DNA of 64,000 bases from Rhizobium sp. L1K21 (GCF_024055895.1 NZ_JAMXLE010000001.1:1550001-1614000); one strand, 5' to 3'; shown: positions 1 to 9,753, numbered from the stretch's first letter. Notes: a model not told the origin generated them from the letters alone. Numbers and translations: made by a program.

Positions 1-2016
1 TTCATCTCTTTCGGTCATCAGCGCGGCGTCCTTGCGGGCAATTTCCAGAAGATCGCCATGCGCCTCCAAGCTCGCCAGTTGAAAGCCGGGCGTGCCGGAT
101 TGCCGGGTTCCCAGGAGCTCGCCTTCTCCACGCAAACGCAGGTCTTCTTCAGCGATGACAAAGCCATCCTCCGTGTCGCGCATGATTTTCAGCCTTGCCT
201 GGCCATTTTCACTGATTGGTGACTTGTAGACGAGAATACACGTGGAAGCCTCCGTTCCGCGGCCCACCCGCCCGCGCAACTGGTGGAGCTGCGCAAGCCC
301 GAAGCGTTCTGCATGCTCGATGACCATGATCGAAGCGTCCGGTACGTCCACGCCCACTTCAATAACTGTGGTCGCCACAAGGAGGCGGGTGTCGCCATTT
401 TTGAAGGCGAGCATGGCCGCATCCTTTTCGGTGGCTGACATACGGCCATGCACAAGCCCGATCGCCTTGCCGAATTCTCGCTGCAAAAGCTCGAAGCGTT
501 TTTCGGCGGGCATGAGGTCAGATACATCCGATTCCTCGACCAAGGGGCAAATCCAATAGGCCTTGCGTCCCTCTGCGATCGCCGCTTTCAATCTGGCGAC
601 GACGTCACCAAGACGTTCGAGCGGGACGATGGCTGTGGTCACCGGTTGGCGACCTGCCGGTTTTTCGGTCAGGCGGGAGACATCCATATCGCCGAACGCT
701 GCCAGGACCAAAGTGCGCGGGATAGGGGTGGCGGTCATCACGAGCATGTGGGGTGCTGCACCCTTTGCCGTGAGTGACAAGCGCTGGTGGACGCCGAAGC
801 GGTGTTGCTCATCGACAATGGCGAGCCGCAATTTGTGATAACTTACATTGTCCTGGAACAGTGCATGCGTGCCGATAATCATCTGGGCCTCGCCGGAGGC
901 AATGCGGGCGGTAATTTCCTCACGCTCGCGCCCCTTGTTGCGGCCGGTCAGGATTTCCACCCCAATTCCGGCAGCCGCAGTCATCCTGGTGATGGTTTCA
1001 AAATGCTGCCGCGCCAGGATTTCGGTTGGCGCCATTAAAACGGCTTGTCCGCCATCTTCGACAACCGCCGCCATGGCCATCAAGGCAACGGCAGTTTTAC
1101 CGGAGCCGACGTCACCTTGAAGAAGGCGCAACATCCGGTCATTGCCAGCCATGTCTTTCACGATGGCTGCCACGGCGTCCTCCTGACTTCCGGTGAGCGA
1201 GAAGGGCAGGGCTTGGCGTATTCTGGCCGACAAATTGCCCGTCGCGTGAACGGGAATGCCTGCGGCTTTTCTCAGTTTTCGCCGCACCAGGGTCAGTGAA
1301 ATCTGGCCTGCCAGAAATTCGTCATAGGCGAGCCTTCGACGGGCGGGTGTCTGCAGATCGGCATCGGCCGCATCACGCGGAAAATGCAGCTGCATGACGC
1401 TTTCGTGAAAGGATGGAAAGCTCTGGCGACGAATGAGTTCCGGATCGAGCCATTCTGATAGCTCCGGAGCGCGTTCTGTTGCCGCGATGATGGCTTTTCT
1501 CAGCGCTTTTGGAGCCAGGCCGCCGGTGAGCGGGTAAACCGGCTCGACCAAGGGCATCTCCTCTTCCTTGTCGACCGTGGTCACGTAGTCCGGGTGAACC
1601 ATGGAGGCGCGGCCATTGAACCAATCGATCTTGCCGCTCACGATGACCTCTTCGCCTATGGGCAAAGATTTCTCCAGCCATTGGGCCTTGCCGCGAAAAT
1701 AGACCAGGGACAGTTCACCGGTGTCATCGTGAATGAAGACGCGATAGGGAACCTGGCTCTTGCCGCGCGGTGGCGGCTGATGCCGATCCACATGTCCTCT
1801 GATGGTGACAATGCCGCCTTGCGGGGACAGGGCTATACCCGGCTGATGTCTGCGATCGATGACCGAATGGGGCAGGTGAAACAGAAGATCGACAACGCGG
1901 CAATCCTCCACACTTTCGCGCCCCAGCAGGCGCGCGTAAAAGTCGCCCGTTCGCGGTCCGATACCGGGCAGTGTGGACAGGGGGGCAAAAAGCGGATCAA
2001 GAACAGAGGGGCGCAT
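1..2016 (-). CDS. recG: ATP-dependent DNA helicase RecG, C-terminus cut by window edge
   Basis: RecG remodels stalled replication forks and branch-migrates recombination intermediates. The frame is open on the minus strand from ATG at 2016 to base 1, giving 672 codons without a stop. It starts MRPSVLDPLF, has an N-terminal wedge/OB region, a Walker A motif GDVGSGKT near residue 302, a DEQHRFGV motif II, and the late helicase motifs followed by LLGTRQSGTPGF. Family members run to about 700 residues, so roughly 30 residues are missing beyond the left edge. It is divergent from sdhE-mfd, an arrangement common in Rhizobiales. The family call is secure; the end is simply not in the window. Confidence 0.96.
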   Translation of the reverse strand, partial: MRPSVLDPLFAPLSTLPGIGPRTGDFYARLLGRESVEDCRVVDLLFHLPHSVIDRRHQPGIALSPQGGIVTIRGHVDRHQPPPRGKSQVPYRVFIHDDTGELSLVYFRGKAQWLEKSLPIGEEVIVSGKIDWFNGRASMVHPDYVTTVDKEEEMPLVEPVYPLTGGLAPKALRKAIIAATERAPELSEWLDPELIRRQSFPSFHESVMQLHFPRDAADADLQTPARRRLAYDEFLAGQISLTLVRRKLRKAAGIPVHATGNLSARIRQALPFSLTGSQEDAVAAIVKDMAGNDRMLRLLQGDVGSGKTAVALMAMAAVVEDGGQAVLMAPTEILARQHFETITRMTAAAGIGVEILTGRNKGREREEITARIASGEAQMIIGTHALFQDNVSYHKLRLAIVDEQHRFGVHQRLSLTAKGAAPHMLVMTATPIPRTLVLAAFGDMDVSRLTEKPAGRQPVTTAIVPLERLGDVVARLKAAIAEGRKAYWICPLVEESDVSDLMPAEKRFELLQREFGKAIGLVHGRMSATEKDAAMLAFKNGDTRLLVATTVIEVGVDVPDASIMVIEHAERFGLAQLHQLRGRVGRGTEASTCILVYKSPISENGQARLKIMRDTEDGFVIAEEDLRLRGEGELLGTRQSGTPGFQLASLEAHGDLLEIARKDAALMTERDE

Positions 2017-2115
2017 GCGGGCAACTCTTTCCAGAAATTACCGCTTTGGCAAGGCTGACAAGCCGATTTCAAGTGTTTATAGAGAGCCATCCAAATCAAG
2101 TCCGAGCGAATTTTC

Positions 2116-2433
2116 ATGACCGGCCTCAACCGCACAAGTGCTGACCTTTCACCTCGCCGCAAGCGCATGCTTTACCGCGCCTGGCATCGTGGCATACGTG
2201 AAATGGACCTGATCCTCGGGCAATATGCCGAGGCCGAAATTGGCACGCTGTCTGAAGCGGAACTCGACCATCTGGAAGACATCATGTCTGAAGAAGACGG
2301 CGATCTGATCAAATGGATCAACGGCGAGAAGCCGGTGCCTGAGCGGTTCCGGACACCGATGTTTGAAAAGATCGCCAGTTATCGCCCGGATTTTTCGCCG
2401 GTCAAGGATGAGCATTCAGGCAAACCGGAATGA
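2116..2433 (+). CDS. sdhE: FAD assembly factor SdhE (DUF339 family)
   Basis: A small cytosolic protein that promotes covalent attachment of FAD to the succinate dehydrogenase flavoprotein. The 105-residue product carries the family's RGxxE signature as HRGIRE (R25, G26, E29), followed by an all-helical acidic body. The length is normal for the alphaproteobacterial form. Its stop overlaps the mfd start (ATGA at 2430-2433), so the two are translationally coupled even though their functions are unrelated. The ribosome-binding site upstream of 2116 is weak. Confidence 0.93.
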   Translation: MTGLNRTSADLSPRRKRMLYRAWHRGIREMDLILGQYAEAEIGTLSEAELDHLEDIMSEEDGDLIKWINGEKPVPERFRTPMFEKIASYRPDFSPVKDEHSGKPE

Positions 2434-5400
2434 TTGCAGGATTTGATGCGAAAACCATGCTGAGTGTCGAAAGCGCTCTGACGGTCTCCAATGTGCCGGC
2501 CGGTGCTGAGGCTCTGTTGTTGGCGGACATGGCCAGACAAGGAACGCCTGTCGCCTATGTTCTTTCGGACGGACAGCGCATCGCTGATCTCGAACAGCTT
2601 CTTTCCTTTGCTGCACCTGATATCCCGGTTTTGCGCCTGCCGGGCTGGGATTGTTTGCCCTATGACCGCGTGTCACCGAGTGCCGACATTTCGGCGCAAC
2701 GGCTGTCCGCCATGGCGTCACTGGTTGCCCATCAGAAAAAGCCACATGCCGCGATCGTACTTTTGACGGCCAATGCGCTGCTGCAGAAAATGCCGCCGCG
2801 GTCTGCCATTGAAGCCATGGCGTTTTCGGCTAAACCGGGCATGCTGATACGCATGGAGGAGATTGCCGCGCGTTTGGAGCGCAACGGTTTCGAGCGTGTT
2901 GCGACCGTGCGCGAGGTGGGAGAATTCGCCGTACGGGGCGGCATTCTTGATGTCTTTGTTCCCGGTGACGACGAGCCGGTTCGGCTGGATTTTTTCGGCG
3001 ACACGCTTGAGACCATCCGGCATTTCGATCCCGCGAGCCAGCGCACGACAGGGCAGGCTAAGTCGCTCGACCTGAACCCAATGAGCGAAGTGAACCTGAC
3101 GTCGGAAGCGATCAGCCGTTTCCGGACGAACTATCTGTCACTTTTTGGTGCCGCCACGCGGGACGATGCGCTTTATCAGGCGATATCGGAAGGTCGCCGC
3201 TATGCCGGCATGGAGCATTGGCTGCCGCTCTTCTTCGAAAAACTCGAAACCGTCTTCGACTATCTCTCTGCCTTCCGTATCGTTAGGGACCATACGTTAA
3301 GTGAGGGGCTTCAGGAGCGGCAGAAGCTTATTCTTGATTACTACGAGGCACGCAAGATTGCGGGCGACGGCGGCAAAGGCCAGGTCGGGCAAGGCACACC
3401 TTATAAGCCGGTGCCGCCCAGCATGCTCTATCTGAATGCGGATGAAGCGGTGTCAACACTGGATAAGGTGAATGCCATCCGCTTCACGCCTTTTGCGGAG
3501 GAGGCGCTTGCAGGCCGCGGCGTGGTCACGCTTGATGCGCATGCAGGCCCACGCTGGGCGCGGGTCGCCGGTCTTGAAGAAGAGCGCAAGGCCGAGCGAG
3601 TGAATGTCTTTGATATTGCCGTCAAGCACATTGCCGACAAACGCGCCGAAGGTAAAAAGGTCATCATTTCCGGCTGGTCGGAAGGGTCGCTCGATCGTCT
3701 TCTCCAGGTGCTGAACGAGCATGGGCTGGAGCGTATTAGGCCGATCTCTGCGCTCAGGGACCTGAACACGCTGAACAAGGGCGAGGCAGCGTCTGCCGTT
3801 CTGAGCATTGAAGGCGGCTTTGAGAGCGGCGACCTCGTTATCGTCGGCGAACAGGATATTCTGGGTGACCGGATGGTTCGCCGTTCGCGCCGCCGCAAGC
3901 GCGATTCGGATTATATCTCGGAGGTTTCCGGCCTCGACGAAGGCAGTATCGTGGTCCATGCCGAGCATGGCATTGGCCGCTTTGTCGGTCTGCGCACCAT
4001 TGAGGCGGCCGGCGCGCCCCATGCCTGCCTCGAGCTTCAATATGCCGACAACGCCAAGCTTTTTCTGCCGGTAGAGAATATCGATCTTCTCTCGCGCTAT
4101 GGCTCCGACATATCGGATGCGCAGCTGGACAAGCTCGGTGGCGTCGCCTGGCAGGCGCGCAAGGCGAAGCTGAAAAAACGCCTGCTCGACATGGCCGATG
4201 CGCTCATCAAGATTGCTGCCGAGCGCGCGACGCGTCACGCAGAGCCGCTCGTTGCGCCCGAGGGCGTCTACGACGAATTTGCGGCCCGGTTCCCCTATGA
4301 GGAAACGGAAGACCAGATGAACGCCATTGAGGCGGTTCGTGAGGATTTGGGCGCGGGTAAGCCGATGGACCGGCTGGTATGCGGCGACGTCGGTTTCGGC
4401 AAGACCGAAGTGGCGCTTCGTGCTGCTTTTCTGGCGGCCATGAACGGCGTACAGGTCGCTGTTGTCGTTCCGACCACGCTCCTGGCGCGTCAGCATTTCA
4501 AGACCTTCAGCGAGCGTTTCCGCGGACTTCCGATCCGTGTTGCCCAGGCATCGCGCCTTGTGTCGGCCAAGGAATTGAGTCTTACCAAAGGTGAACTGGA
4601 AAGCGGAAAACTCGATATCGTCGTCGGCACGCATGCGCTGTTGGGTAATTCGATCAAGTTTGCCAATCTAGGCCTCTTGATCATCGATGAAGAGCAGCAT
4701 TTCGGTGTGAAACACAAGGAGAGACTGAAAGAGCTGAAGTCGGATGTGCATGTTCTGACCCTGTCTGCCACGCCGATACCGCGCACGCTGCAACTGGCGA
4801 TGACGGGGGTTCGCGAATTGTCTTTGATCACCACCGCGCCGGTTGATCGCATGGCTGTGCGTACGTTCATTTCGCCCTTCGACGGTTTGGTGATCCGCGA
4901 AACGCTGATGCGGGAGCACTATCGCGGTGGCCAGAGCTTCTATGTCTGCCCACGCGTTTCCGATCTGAGCGAAGTTCATGACTTTCTAAAGGAGAATGTG
5001 CCGGAACTGAAAGTGGCCATCGCGCACGGCCAGATGGCGGCAAGCGAACTCGACGACGTGATGACTGCCTTTTACGAAGGGCAGTATGACGTGCTGCTTT
5101 CGACGACGATTGTCGAATCCGGTCTCGATGTGCCAACGGCAAATACGCTCGTGGTTCACCGCGCCGATATGTTCGGGCTTGCGCAGCTTTATCAGATCCG
5201 CGGGCGCGTCGGTCGCTCCAAGGTTCGCGCCTATGCGCTCCTCACCTTACCCGTCAACAAAAAGCTGACCGCCACCGCCGAGCGTCGTCTGAAAGTTCTT
5301 CAGTCTCTTGATTCGCTCGGCGCAGGTTTCCAGCTTGCCAGCCACGATCTCGATATGCGGGGCGCCGGCAATCTGCTTGGTGAAGAACAGTCGGGACACA

Positions 5401-5942
5401 TCAAGGAAGTCGGTTTTGAACTCTACCAGCAGATGCTGGAAGAGGCGGTTTCGGAAATGCGCGGCGTGGAAGAGGTTCACGACAGTGGGTGGTCGCCGCA
5501 GATTTCAGTTGGAACACCGGTGATGATACCGGAGAACTATGTTCCAGACCTCCATCTTCGTCTTGGGCTTTACCGGCGTTTGGGGGATATCAGCGATGCT
5601 GCCGATATCGATGCCTTCGGCGCGGAGATGATCGACCGTTTCGGTCCCTTGCCGACCGAGCTCCAACATCTCCTGAAGATTGTCTTTGTGAAGGGGCTTT
5701 GCCGCAAAGCCAATGTGGAGAAGCTGGAGGCAGGTCCAAAGGGCGTTGTGGTGCAGTTTAGAAACAAGGAGTTTCCCAACCCCGCCGGACTCGTGGATTA
5801 TATTTCCCGGCAGGGTACACTCGCCAAGATCAGAGCCGATCACAGCGTTTTCCTGATGCGCGATCTTCCGACACCGGAAAAGCGGCTGAATGCCGCTGCG
5901 GTTGTCATCAAGCAGCTGTCAGACCTCGTCACCGCAGCGTAA
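2430..5942 (+). CDS. mfd: Transcription-repair coupling factor Mfd
   Basis: Mfd is a DNA translocase that displaces RNA polymerase stalled at lesions and recruits UvrA. The 1170-residue product has the expected order: a UvrB-like N-terminal module, a CarD-like RNA polymerase interaction domain starting near residue 496, a RecG-like helicase core with Walker A GDVGFGKTE near 652 and DEEQ near 753, and a C-terminal TRCF domain. The start overlaps the sdhE stop by four bases. Its stop lies three bases from the convergent stop of the next gene. uvrA, its repair partner, is about 36 kb away in this window. Confidence 0.97.
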   Translation: MIAGFDAKTMLSVESALTVSNVPAGAEALLLADMARQGTPVAYVLSDGQRIADLEQLLSFAAPDIPVLRLPGWDCLPYDRVSPSADISAQRLSAMASLVAHQKKPHAAIVLLTANALLQKMPPRSAIEAMAFSAKPGMLIRMEEIAARLERNGFERVATVREVGEFAVRGGILDVFVPGDDEPVRLDFFGDTLETIRHFDPASQRTTGQAKSLDLNPMSEVNLTSEAISRFRTNYLSLFGAATRDDALYQAISEGRRYAGMEHWLPLFFEKLETVFDYLSAFRIVRDHTLSEGLQERQKLILDYYEARKIAGDGGKGQVGQGTPYKPVPPSMLYLNADEAVSTLDKVNAIRFTPFAEEALAGRGVVTLDAHAGPRWARVAGLEEERKAERVNVFDIAVKHIADKRAEGKKVIISGWSEGSLDRLLQVLNEHGLERIRPISALRDLNTLNKGEAASAVLSIEGGFESGDLVIVGEQDILGDRMVRRSRRRKRDSDYISEVSGLDEGSIVVHAEHGIGRFVGLRTIEAAGAPHACLELQYADNAKLFLPVENIDLLSRYGSDISDAQLDKLGGVAWQARKAKLKKRLLDMADALIKIAAERATRHAEPLVAPEGVYDEFAARFPYEETEDQMNAIEAVREDLGAGKPMDRLVCGDVGFGKTEVALRAAFLAAMNGVQVAVVVPTTLLARQHFKTFSERFRGLPIRVAQASRLVSAKELSLTKGELESGKLDIVVGTHALLGNSIKFANLGLLIIDEEQHFGVKHKERLKELKSDVHVLTLSATPIPRTLQLAMTGVRELSLITTAPVDRMAVRTFISPFDGLVIRETLMREHYRGGQSFYVCPRVSDLSEVHDFLKENVPELKVAIAHGQMAASELDDVMTAFYEGQYDVLLSTTIVESGLDVPTANTLVVHRADMFGLAQLYQIRGRVGRSKVRAYALLTLPVNKKLTATAERRLKVLQSLDSLGAGFQLASHDLDMRGAGNLLGEEQSGHIKEVGFELYQQMLEEAVSEMRGVEEVHDSGWSPQISVGTPVMIPENYVPDLHLRLGLYRRLGDISDAADIDAFGAEMIDRFGPLPTELQHLLKIVFVKGLCRKANVEKLEAGPKGVVVQFRNKEFPNPAGLVDYISRQGTLAKIRADHSVFLMRDLPTPEKRLNAAAVVIKQLSDLVTAA

Positions 5943-5945
5943 GAT

Positions 5946-6608
5946 TTACGCGGACGGCTGGGCGTTTTCAGACGCAATCGAGAGCAGTGCGCCAGCCAGC
6001 GTCTCGGGCATTTGCGCGCCACTGATTGCGTATTTCTGATTGACGATGAAGCAGGGAACGCCGCTCACACCCATGCGCTGAGCGGCCTCTATCTCCTCGC
6101 GCACCGTATCCTTGTCCGCATCCGAAGCGAGAAGGCGTTCAACCACCTCCTTCTCCATGCCGGCTTCTACGGCGAGCCGCGTCAGCACCGTATGATCGCC
6201 AAGGAATTGGCCCTCTTCGAAATTCGCCTTGAAAAGGAGGGCGGCCAATCGGTTTTGCACCTCCGGACCCAAAGCCTGTGCCCAGTGCAGCAGCCGATGT
6301 GCATCAAGTGTGTTGGGCGTCAGCTTAATGGCATCGAAATCATAGGCAAGGCCGACTTCGCGGCCGAGGTCGGCAATCTGCTGATGCGCGCGCTCGACAT
6401 TTTCCCGACCGCCGAATTTCTCCGCCAGCCGCGCGTGATGATCAACGCCTTCAGCCGGTGTTTCAGGATCAAGCTGAAAAGGCCGCCATACGACCTGCAC
6501 ATTGACCTGGTCTGCGGTGAGTTCCAATGCTTTTTCCAGCCGCGCCTTGCCCAGGTAGCACCAGGGGCAAACCACGTCTGACACAACATCGATCGTTATC
6601 GTATTCAA
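5946..6608 (-). CDS. DsbA-family oxidoreductase, FrnE type
   Basis: A thioredoxin-fold protein of the FrnE / 2-hydroxychromene-2-carboxylate isomerase-like branch of the DsbA family. The 220-residue product starts directly with the fold and has the active-site motif CPWC (C14 to C17). No signal peptide is visible, so a cytosolic location is likely, unlike classical DsbA. A second motif, GVSGVPCF, contains the conserved cis-proline near residue 195. It converges with mfd and lies just downstream of the solute-binding protein gene. The substrate is unknown. Confidence 0.85.
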   Translation of the reverse strand: MNTITIDVVSDVVCPWCYLGKARLEKALELTADQVNVQVVWRPFQLDPETPAEGVDHHARLAEKFGGRENVERAHQQIADLGREVGLAYDFDAIKLTPNTLDAHRLLHWAQALGPEVQNRLAALLFKANFEEGQFLGDHTVLTRLAVEAGMEKEVVERLLASDADKDTVREEIEAAQRMGVSGVPCFIVNQKYAISGAQMPETLAGALLSIASENAQPSA

Positions 6609-6617
6609 AACATTATC

Positions 6618-8423
6618 CTATTCTGCTCTGGAATCCCACCATACCGGCAATTGGTAGCCGTAAAGTGGCAGCTTTTCGGGGTGGTGTATATATGCCCAAT
6701 GGGCGACCCACTGTTCACCAATATGGTATAATGGGACCACATAATGGCGCGACATCAAAAGGCGGTCGAAGGCGCGAACGGCGGTCTGGAATTCATCTTC
6801 CTCGCGTGCATTCACAATTGTTTCGATCAGACGGTCAACTGCGGGATCGGCAACGCCCGCGAAATTGTCGGTGCCAGGCCGATCCCTGCCGGCGGAACCC
6901 CATCGCCACGCTTGTTCTGCACCAGGGGATAGTGACGATGTGTAGGCTTTGACGATCACGTCGTAATCATATTCCTGCGTGCGCTTCTGATAGGAGGAGT
7001 CGTCCACGGTGCGGATTTTGACATCTATTCCGATCGCCGCCAAAGTCCGCTGGAAGGGGATGGAAAACCGCTCCTGATCGGCGTTTTGCGTCATGATTTC
7101 AAAGGCGAGCTGCTTTCCATCCGGGCCGACCATCTTGTTGCCTTGAATGGTGTAGCCGGCTTCCTTCAGTGTATCGACGACCTGGCGCAATATCTTGCGA
7201 TCGCGCCCGGAGCCATCTGTCACCGGCTGCTTGTATGTCCCGTCGAGGTATTCCGGGTCCATCGTCTTGGCCGCATCGCCCAGAAGCTTCCGCTCAGCGT
7301 CGCTGGCTGGAACGCCAAAGCTTGAGAGATCGGAGTTCTGCCAGAAGCTTTGCGTGCGTGTATAGGCATTGTTGTAGAGGTTCTTGTTGGCCCATTCGAA
7401 ATCGTAGGCCAAAGAAAGTGCTTCGCGCAGCTTTTCGTTGTCGAAAGGCTTGCGGCGGGTGTTGAAGACAAAACCCAGCATGCCGGAGGGGACCTGCGGA
7501 TTGAAAGTCTCCTTCACCACATCTCCGCTTGTTGCGGCCGGAAAGTTGTAGGCTTCGGCCCATTTGCCGGGATTGCCTTCCAGGTAGACATCCACTTCGC
7601 CCTTCTTGAAAGCTTCGAAAAGAGCTGTTTCCTGAAGGTAGTAGTTCACCTGTATCTCGTCATAATTGTCAAAGCCGACCTTGGCGGGAATGTCTTTGCC
7701 CCAATAATCTTTGCGCCGCTCATAGACGATCTTTTCGCCGGGCTTGATTTCCTTGATTGCGTAAGGGCCGGAACCAACAATGGGTGTGAGGCCCGAGTTT
7801 TCGAAGGTATCGGGATCAATCGCATGTTTGGGCAGTACCGGCGACAAGGCCAGGATCAGGGGGAACTCGCGGTCGGCGGTGTCATTGAAGGTGAAGCGCA
7901 CGCTGTTTTCGCCGACCTTCTCCATCGTTTTCACGCGGGCAAGCCGTGTTGAATAGGGCGCACGACCGTGGTCGCGCAGCAGTTCGAACGTGAAGATGAC
8001 ATCGTCCGCCGTCACCGGCTTGCCGTCCGCCCATTTTGCCTGCGGGTCGATGTTGAACTGGATATAGGTTCTCTCCGGGTCCCATTCCACGCTCTTGGCG
8101 AGCAGACCATACATGGTGAACGGTTCATCGCGCGAGCGCTGCATGAGCGCCTCGAAATAGAGGTTGCCGAAGCCGGGATCCCACATGCCGCGCGCTGTCG
8201 TGCGCATGCTCTTCAGGACAAACGGGTTGAGACTGTCAAAATTGCCGACAACACCATAGGTGATGCGGCCACCCTTGGGTGCATCCGGATTGGCGTATGG
8301 AAAGTGTGTGTAGTCAGCCGGCAGAGCAGGGGCGCCATGCATGGCAATGCCATGCAACGGTTCAGCGACCGAAATCTGGCAAAGCGCAAATAGCGCAAAA
8401 AGGCTGACGATGAGTTTCTTCAA
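6618..8423 (-). CDS. Extracellular solute-binding protein family 5, YejA-like
   Basis: A periplasmic binding protein of the peptide/microcin-C type ABC importers. The 601-residue product has a signal peptide (lysines 2-3, hydrophobic core, likely cleavage after A20) and the SBP_bac_5 fold throughout. The start codon is TTG, supported by GGGAGA five bases upstream. The family normally sits beside permease and ATPase genes (yejBEF), but none are present here: the neighbours are a DsbA-like gene and, divergently, an IalB-like gene. The exact ligand cannot be told from sequence. Confidence 0.88.
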   Translation of the reverse strand: MKKLIVSLFALFALCQISVAEPLHGIAMHGAPALPADYTHFPYANPDAPKGGRITYGVVGNFDSLNPFVLKSMRTTARGMWDPGFGNLYFEALMQRSRDEPFTMYGLLAKSVEWDPERTYIQFNIDPQAKWADGKPVTADDVIFTFELLRDHGRAPYSTRLARVKTMEKVGENSVRFTFNDTADREFPLILALSPVLPKHAIDPDTFENSGLTPIVGSGPYAIKEIKPGEKIVYERRKDYWGKDIPAKVGFDNYDEIQVNYYLQETALFEAFKKGEVDVYLEGNPGKWAEAYNFPAATSGDVVKETFNPQVPSGMLGFVFNTRRKPFDNEKLREALSLAYDFEWANKNLYNNAYTRTQSFWQNSDLSSFGVPASDAERKLLGDAAKTMDPEYLDGTYKQPVTDGSGRDRKILRQVVDTLKEAGYTIQGNKMVGPDGKQLAFEIMTQNADQERFSIPFQRTLAAIGIDVKIRTVDDSSYQKRTQEYDYDVIVKAYTSSLSPGAEQAWRWGSAGRDRPGTDNFAGVADPAVDRLIETIVNAREEDEFQTAVRAFDRLLMSRHYVVPLYHIGEQWVAHWAYIHHPEKLPLYGYQLPVWWDSRAE

Positions 8424-8581
8424 GACGGTCTCCCGGGCTCAGGCATGCGATTCACTGGCTACGCTATCACGAACGTGAAGACGCTTGCAGGTTTTGCGCA
8501 ATAATCAAATGAATGAGCCCAATTTTGGCCTGCGCGTGTAAATTCTTGATCGCGGCGGGTGGATTTCGAAACGGGGGCGAT

Positions 8582-8595
8582 GTAACAGGAGTTAC
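8582..8595. promoter_or_regulatory. Short inverted repeat upstream of the ialB-like gene
   Basis: A perfect inverted repeat, GTAAC-AGGA-GTTAC, lies about 30 bases upstream of the candidate -35 box of the IalB-like gene. It could be an operator half-site pair, but its regulator is unknown and short repeats also occur by chance. Confidence 0.25.
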
Positions 8596-8623
8596 TTTTC
8601 AGCAGGTCATCTAATCGCCTCAA

Positions 8624-8652
8624 TTGATCGGCAGTGAGCGCGCTGATATGAC
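8624..8652 (+). promoter_or_regulatory. Candidate housekeeping promoter of the ialB-like gene
   Basis: TTGATC at 8624-8629 and TATGAC at 8647-8652 are separated by 17 bases. Each box matches four of six positions of the sigma-70 consensus. The ribosome-binding site GGGAGATAG follows, just before the ATG at 8704. The prediction rests on sequence match only. Confidence 0.35.
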
Positions 8653-8703
8653 CTCGATTAAACAGAATACTGTTTTGTCAGACACCGGGAGATAGATACC
8701 GAT

Positions 8704-9336
8704 ATGAAACTCGTTGCCAAGACCGCAAAATACGGCGTACTCGGCTTTGCCGCGATGGCGATTGCCGGAACGGCTGGCTATGCACCAGCATCCGCGCAGG
8801 AGGCTGTGCCTCAGGTGCCCCAAGGCTGGTTCAAGGTTTGCTCCAAGCAGGAAGATAACGACGTCTGCGTTGTGCAGAACTTGACGCAGGCCAGCAATGG
8901 TCAGCTTCTGACTGCCGTCGGTCTCATCACCGTGACCGGCAAGATCAATCGCCAGCTGTTCCAGGTATCTGTCCCATCCGCACGTGCCATTCCTCCGGGC
9001 ATCACCATGCAGATCGATGGCGGAAAACCAACGAAGCTCGATTACGCCGTTTGCATGCCAGACAAGTGCGTTGCCGAAGCGCCGATGACAGACGGGATGA
9101 TTGCGAACCTGAAGAAGGGCGGAGAGGTGGTCTTCACGTCCGTGAACTTCCAACGTGCGCCCAACCCGATCAAGATTTCGCTTGAAGGCTTTACATCTGC
9201 CTTTGACGGTCCGCCGGTTGAGCAGTCCAAGCTTGAAGAAACCCAGCGACAGCTGCAGGAAAAAACGCTCAAGGAAGCCGAAGAGCGTCGCAAGAAGCTG
9301 GAAGACGCACAGAACGCAGCCAAGCAGGGCAACTAA
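8704..9336 (+). CDS. Invasion-associated locus B (IalB) family protein
   Basis: A secreted or periplasmic protein of the family named after Bartonella IalB. The 210-residue product has a signal peptide ending near ASA-Q (residue 31). The IalB domain follows, with cysteine pairs near residues 46/55 and in the CMPDKC segment around residue 120, which probably form disulfides. The last 35 or so residues are a highly charged Glu/Lys/Arg/Gln helix that looks like a coiled coil. In free-living Rhizobiales these proteins are common and their role is unknown, so the name does not imply virulence. A strong terminator follows. Confidence 0.85.
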   Translation: MKLVAKTAKYGVLGFAAMAIAGTAGYAPASAQEAVPQVPQGWFKVCSKQEDNDVCVVQNLTQASNGQLLTAVGLITVTGKINRQLFQVSVPSARAIPPGITMQIDGGKPTKLDYAVCMPDKCVAEAPMTDGMIANLKKGGEVVFTSVNFQRAPNPIKISLEGFTSAFDGPPVEQSKLEETQRQLQEKTLKEAEERRKKLEDAQNAAKQGN

Positions 9337-9364
9337 GTCGCTCAGCTAACGCAGAATTCGACAC

Positions 9365-9402
9365 AAAAAGCCCGGTCAGTTGAACGCTGACCGGGCTTTT
9401 TT
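9365..9402. terminator. Bidirectional Rho-independent terminator between ialB-like gene and hspQ
   Basis: The 10-bp stem GCCCGGTCAG / CTGACCGGGC (9370-9379 and 9387-9396) has a 7-base loop and is flanked by an A-tract on the left and a T-tract on the right. It can therefore stop transcripts from the IalB-like gene (+) and from hspQ (-), which converge here. Confidence 0.9.
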
Positions 9403-9423
9403 GCTCAACCTTACATCGCATGT

Positions 9424-9753
9424 TCAATGCGCGGTGATGGCCTTTGGCCTGTAAAAGCCGTGTTGCACCTGCTCGAACGCATGTGCAACCTGTGGATGCC
9501 GCAGCGGCACACCGCTTTCATCCGGAAGCAGGTTCTGTTCCGACACGTATGCCACATACTCCGTCTCCGCGTTTTCCGCGAGAAGATGGTAAAATGGCTG
9601 ATCCTTGCGTGGACGGATTTCCTCGGGAATGGAATTCCACCATTCATCCGTGTTTGCATATTCCGGGTCCACATCGAAAATAACGCCCCGGAAAGGGAAC
9701 ACACGATGCCGGACAACCTGACCAATCTGAAATTTTGCCTGACCCTGTTTCAT
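9424..9753 (-). CDS. hspQ: Heat shock protein HspQ (YccV-like)
   Basis: A small protein of the HspQ/YccV family. In enterobacteria it was described as a hemimethylated-DNA-binding and heat-shock protein and later as a specificity factor for Lon protease. The 109-residue product matches the family along its whole length, including the IGQVVRHRVFPFRGV N-terminal strand region. A heat-shock-type promoter lies immediately upstream, which agrees with the name. It has its own promoter and terminator and appears monocistronic. Confidence 0.9.
   Translation of the reverse strand: MKQGQAKFQIGQVVRHRVFPFRGVIFDVDPEYANTDEWWNSIPEEIRPRKDQPFYHLLAENAETEYVAYVSEQNLLPDESGVPLRHPQVAHAFEQVQHGFYRPKAITAH

Noticed and set aside
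3453-4634. A 393-codon minus-strand open frame
   Set aside because: Antisense to mfd, without domain or start signals.
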